A stretch of 64,000 nucleotides of DNA from a virus. The first letter of the stretch is position 1, and each line of letters starts with the position of its first letter. A program made the translations under genes and the position numbers. Location: positions 29,829 through 93,828 of IMG/VR virus record IMGVR_UViG_3300008448_008004, one strand, 5' to 3'. Under the pieces are notes generated by a model that searched no databases, was not told the DNA's origin, and worked only from the letters and a program-made list of their open reading frames with translations. Positions 62,615-64,000 of the stretch are shown here, piece by piece.

Positions 62615-63208
62615 ATGAGAAAGAAAAAAGAAAAAATGGAATCACTAGACAAAAGATATATGCTTTTTATTTTTGGTGATTTCACTGAAATGGAAACATT
62701 TATTGATGAAATTTCGTATCAGCTAATTACGGTAGTTTCTAGTGAATACTTGAAGTTTAATTACGGAGAGTTTGGAATGGTTTTACACTTTAGAACCAAA
62801 GAAACTTTTGAAGAACTGAAGGAATATATCGATATGTGCTTAGAGGGGCAAGTAGAACAGTATTTTTTGATGGAAGCAACAGAAAACGTGGACATCAAAA
62901 TGGAGAGAAAATTGAAGAAAGATTTTTTAAACATTGATGGAGTAAAAAAAGAAAACAAGAACAAAGAAGTAGACGTAGAAAAATTAAGTGAAGAAAAAAA
63001 GAAAAGATTAGGTAATATGATGGATTTTATTATACCTTTGTCGGAAGATATCCTTGAGTTCCCGATGAAGTTTAAAAGACCTGAGTCACCTAAACCAACA
63101 GCGGACCAAATTTTAGATAAAATATCAGAGAAAGGAATCGAGTCATTAACAGAAGAAGAGAAACAAATTTTAGACAATTATGGAAAGAGAGAAAATGGAG
63201 GACGTTAA
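62615..63208 (+). CDS. Protein of unknown function before the sigma factor
   Basis: The 197-aa product has an N-terminal alpha/beta part (Y-M-L-F-I-F-G-D-F-T-E-M-E-T-F-I-D-E-I) and a long charged helical linker. Its C-terminal 35 residues (T-A-D-Q-I-L-D-K-I-S-E-K-G-I-E-S-L-T-E-E-E-K) match the short motif 'I-L-D-K-I-S-x-x-G-x-x-S-L-T-x-E-E' that I associate with the cytoplasmic tails of some Bacteroidota membrane proteins. The start could also be at the ATG at 62636. Its 3' end overlaps the sigma gene by 29 bases, so the two are translationally linked; a regulator of the sigma factor is one possibility, unproven. Confidence 0.65.
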   Translation: MRKKKEKMESLDKRYMLFIFGDFTEMETFIDEISYQLITVVSSEYLKFNYGEFGMVLHFRTKETFEELKEYIDMCLEGQVEQYFLMEATENVDIKMERKLKKDFLNIDGVKKENKNKEVDVEKLSEEKKKRLGNMMDFIIPLSEDILEFPMKFKRPESPKPTADQILDKISEKGIESLTEEEKQILDNYGKRENGGR

Positions 63209-63995
63209 ATCGTCAAACCCCCTAAATCAGGATGAAATTCAAATTTACCTTAAAGACATTCGAAAACTAAAAGTCATGACCCCTGAAAGGGAAAGATTTT
63301 TAGCCGAACGAATTTCATCAACGGATTGTAGTGACCGTGAGAAAGATGCAATTCAAAAAGAAATGCTCGAAGGTAATTTACGTTTTGTAATCACAGTGGC
63401 AAAACAGTACCAAAATCAAGGAATTGATTTATCAGACTTAATTGCTGAAGGAAACTACGGTTTGATGAAAGCTATTAAAAACTTTGATTGGACCAAAAAC
63501 AACCGATTTATATCATATGCGGTTTGGTGGATTAAACAATCAATCTTACAATCTCTAAACGATAATTCTCGAACTATTCGTCTACCTGTTAATGTTGTTC
63601 AGGAAATGCAAAAAGAAAAGAAAGAAAACGAGAAGACTAACAAGGAACTTTCAAGTAAGTTTGCAACACTACCTCGTATGATTGACCTTGACATGCACAT
63701 CAACGAAGACGGTGACACTTTAATTGACATCATCAAAAATGATAACGTGGAATCACCTGATGAGGTATTCAACACTAAAGATGTTTTGAAACGAAAGATG
63801 ATGGATATTATGTCCGTATTAGATGAACGTGAAAGAGTTATTGTTGAAGACTATTATGGAATTACAGGAACTCCTCGCACTTTGGAAGACATAGGTTCAG
63901 ATTTTTCTTTAACAAAAGAACGTGTTCGTCAGATTAAAGAGAAGGCACTTAGAAAACTTCGTAACGAATGTTCAGATTTATTTGAATATTTATGA
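63180..63995 (+). CDS. RNA polymerase sigma-70 family factor, primary-sigma-like
   Basis: The 271-aa protein looks like a compact Bacteroidota RpoD. Region 1.2 is Y-L-K-D-I-R-K-L-K-V-M-T. Region 2 has N-L-R-F-V-I-T-V-A-K-Q-Y-Q-N-Q-G (66-81) and Y-A-V-W-W-I-K-Q-S-I-L-Q-S-L (about 112-125), then R-T-I-R-L-P. Region 3 is shortened and Lys-rich (E-K-K-E-N-E-K-T). Region 4 has L-D-E-R-E-R-V-I-V-E-D-Y-Y-G and a helix-turn-helix with L-T-K-E-R-V-R-Q-I-K-E-K-A-L. T4 uses the divergent gp55, so a full sigma with region 4.2 is a clear difference. It overlaps the upstream gene by 29 bases; an ATG at 63195 is an alternative start. The stop lies five bases from the window edge. Confidence 0.9.
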   Translation: MEREKMEDVKSSNPLNQDEIQIYLKDIRKLKVMTPERERFLAERISSTDCSDREKDAIQKEMLEGNLRFVITVAKQYQNQGIDLSDLIAEGNYGLMKAIKNFDWTKNNRFISYAVWWIKQSILQSLNDNSRTIRLPVNVVQEMQKEKKENEKTNKELSSKFATLPRMIDLDMHINEDGDTLIDIIKNDNVESPDEVFNTKDVLKRKMMDIMSVLDERERVIVEDYYGITGTPRTLEDIGSDFSLTKERVRQIKEKALRKLRNECSDLFEYL

Positions 63996-64000
63996 TAAAA

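Noticed and set aside
62609-62616. TATTTATG overlapping the start codon at 62615 as a member of the TATTTATA series
   Set aside because: It overlaps the ATG itself and a clear host-type promoter lies upstream, so it is probably coincidental.
1-64000. tRNA genes and mobile elements
   Set aside because: Intergenic gaps are too short for hidden tRNAs and I saw no cloverleaf-like sequence, transposase or HNH/GIY-YIG homing endonuclease frame.

Overview
The window is a contiguous piece of a tailed, contractile (T4-like, myovirus) phage genome whose host is very probably a member of the Bacteroidota, most likely a flavobacterium. The phage assignment rests on recognisable homologues of T4 gp19, gp26, gp53, gp25, gp6, gp32, UvsX, RNase H, gp41, gp61, gp46 and gp47, plus a class Ia ribonucleotide reductase. 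The host assignment is an inference from three things: promoters of the Bacteroidota type (TTTG, about 17-19 bases, TAnnTTTG), absence of obvious Shine-Dalgarno sequences before A-rich start sites, and SprB-type adhesin repeats in the fibre proteins. The DNA is AT-rich. Every supported gene lies on the + strand, packed with 1-30 base overlaps or short gaps. I see no tRNA, CRISPR array or insertion sequence.

Layout. 1-16.5 kb: tail and baseplate genes (tube protein end, gp26-like tail assembly protein with an overlapping frame, tape measure, and two giant baseplate-hub-like proteins of 2039 and 2321 aa flanking a gp53/LysM protein). 16.5-17.4 kb: a small unknown protein and a Pro/Ala-rich protein with a possible capsid-targeting propeptide. 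17.4-26.0 kb: a replication and nucleotide block (ssDNA-binding protein, UvsX, RNase H, gp41 helicase, NrdB, NrdA) bounded by a terminator plus host-like promoter at the left and a strong terminator at the right. 26.1-54.3 kb: baseplate wedge (gp25, gp6) followed by a long run of large tail, baseplate and fibre proteins with PT linkers, collagen-like Gly-Ser-Thr tracts, SprB-like and PKD-like domains, and one embedded glycosyltransferase. 54.3-55.6 kb: a RuvC-like resolvase and a second protein with the putative capsid-targeting leader. 55.6-64 kb: primase, PD-(D/E)XK nuclease, several small proteins, gp47/gp46 recombination nuclease and a sigma-70 factor that resembles the host primary sigma.

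Expression appears split into two classes. Three host-like promoters precede the replication and sigma genes, while a recurrent TATTTATA-like element lies just upstream of most structural transcription units. A simple model, which is inference, is that host polymerase reads the replication blocks first and that the phage sigma factor then directs structural gene expression.

The observations most worth follow-up are: a frame overlap directly before the tape measure gene that looks like a tail-assembly-chaperone frameshift; a protein glycosyltransferase embedded among Thr/Pro- and Ser-rich fibre proteins, with a perfect hairpin abutting its start codon; an OmpA-like domain inside a baseplate protein; a hydrophobic membrane-like segment inside another; a shared cleavable leader in two otherwise unrelated proteins; and an SSB-type tail on a cysteine-free gp32.
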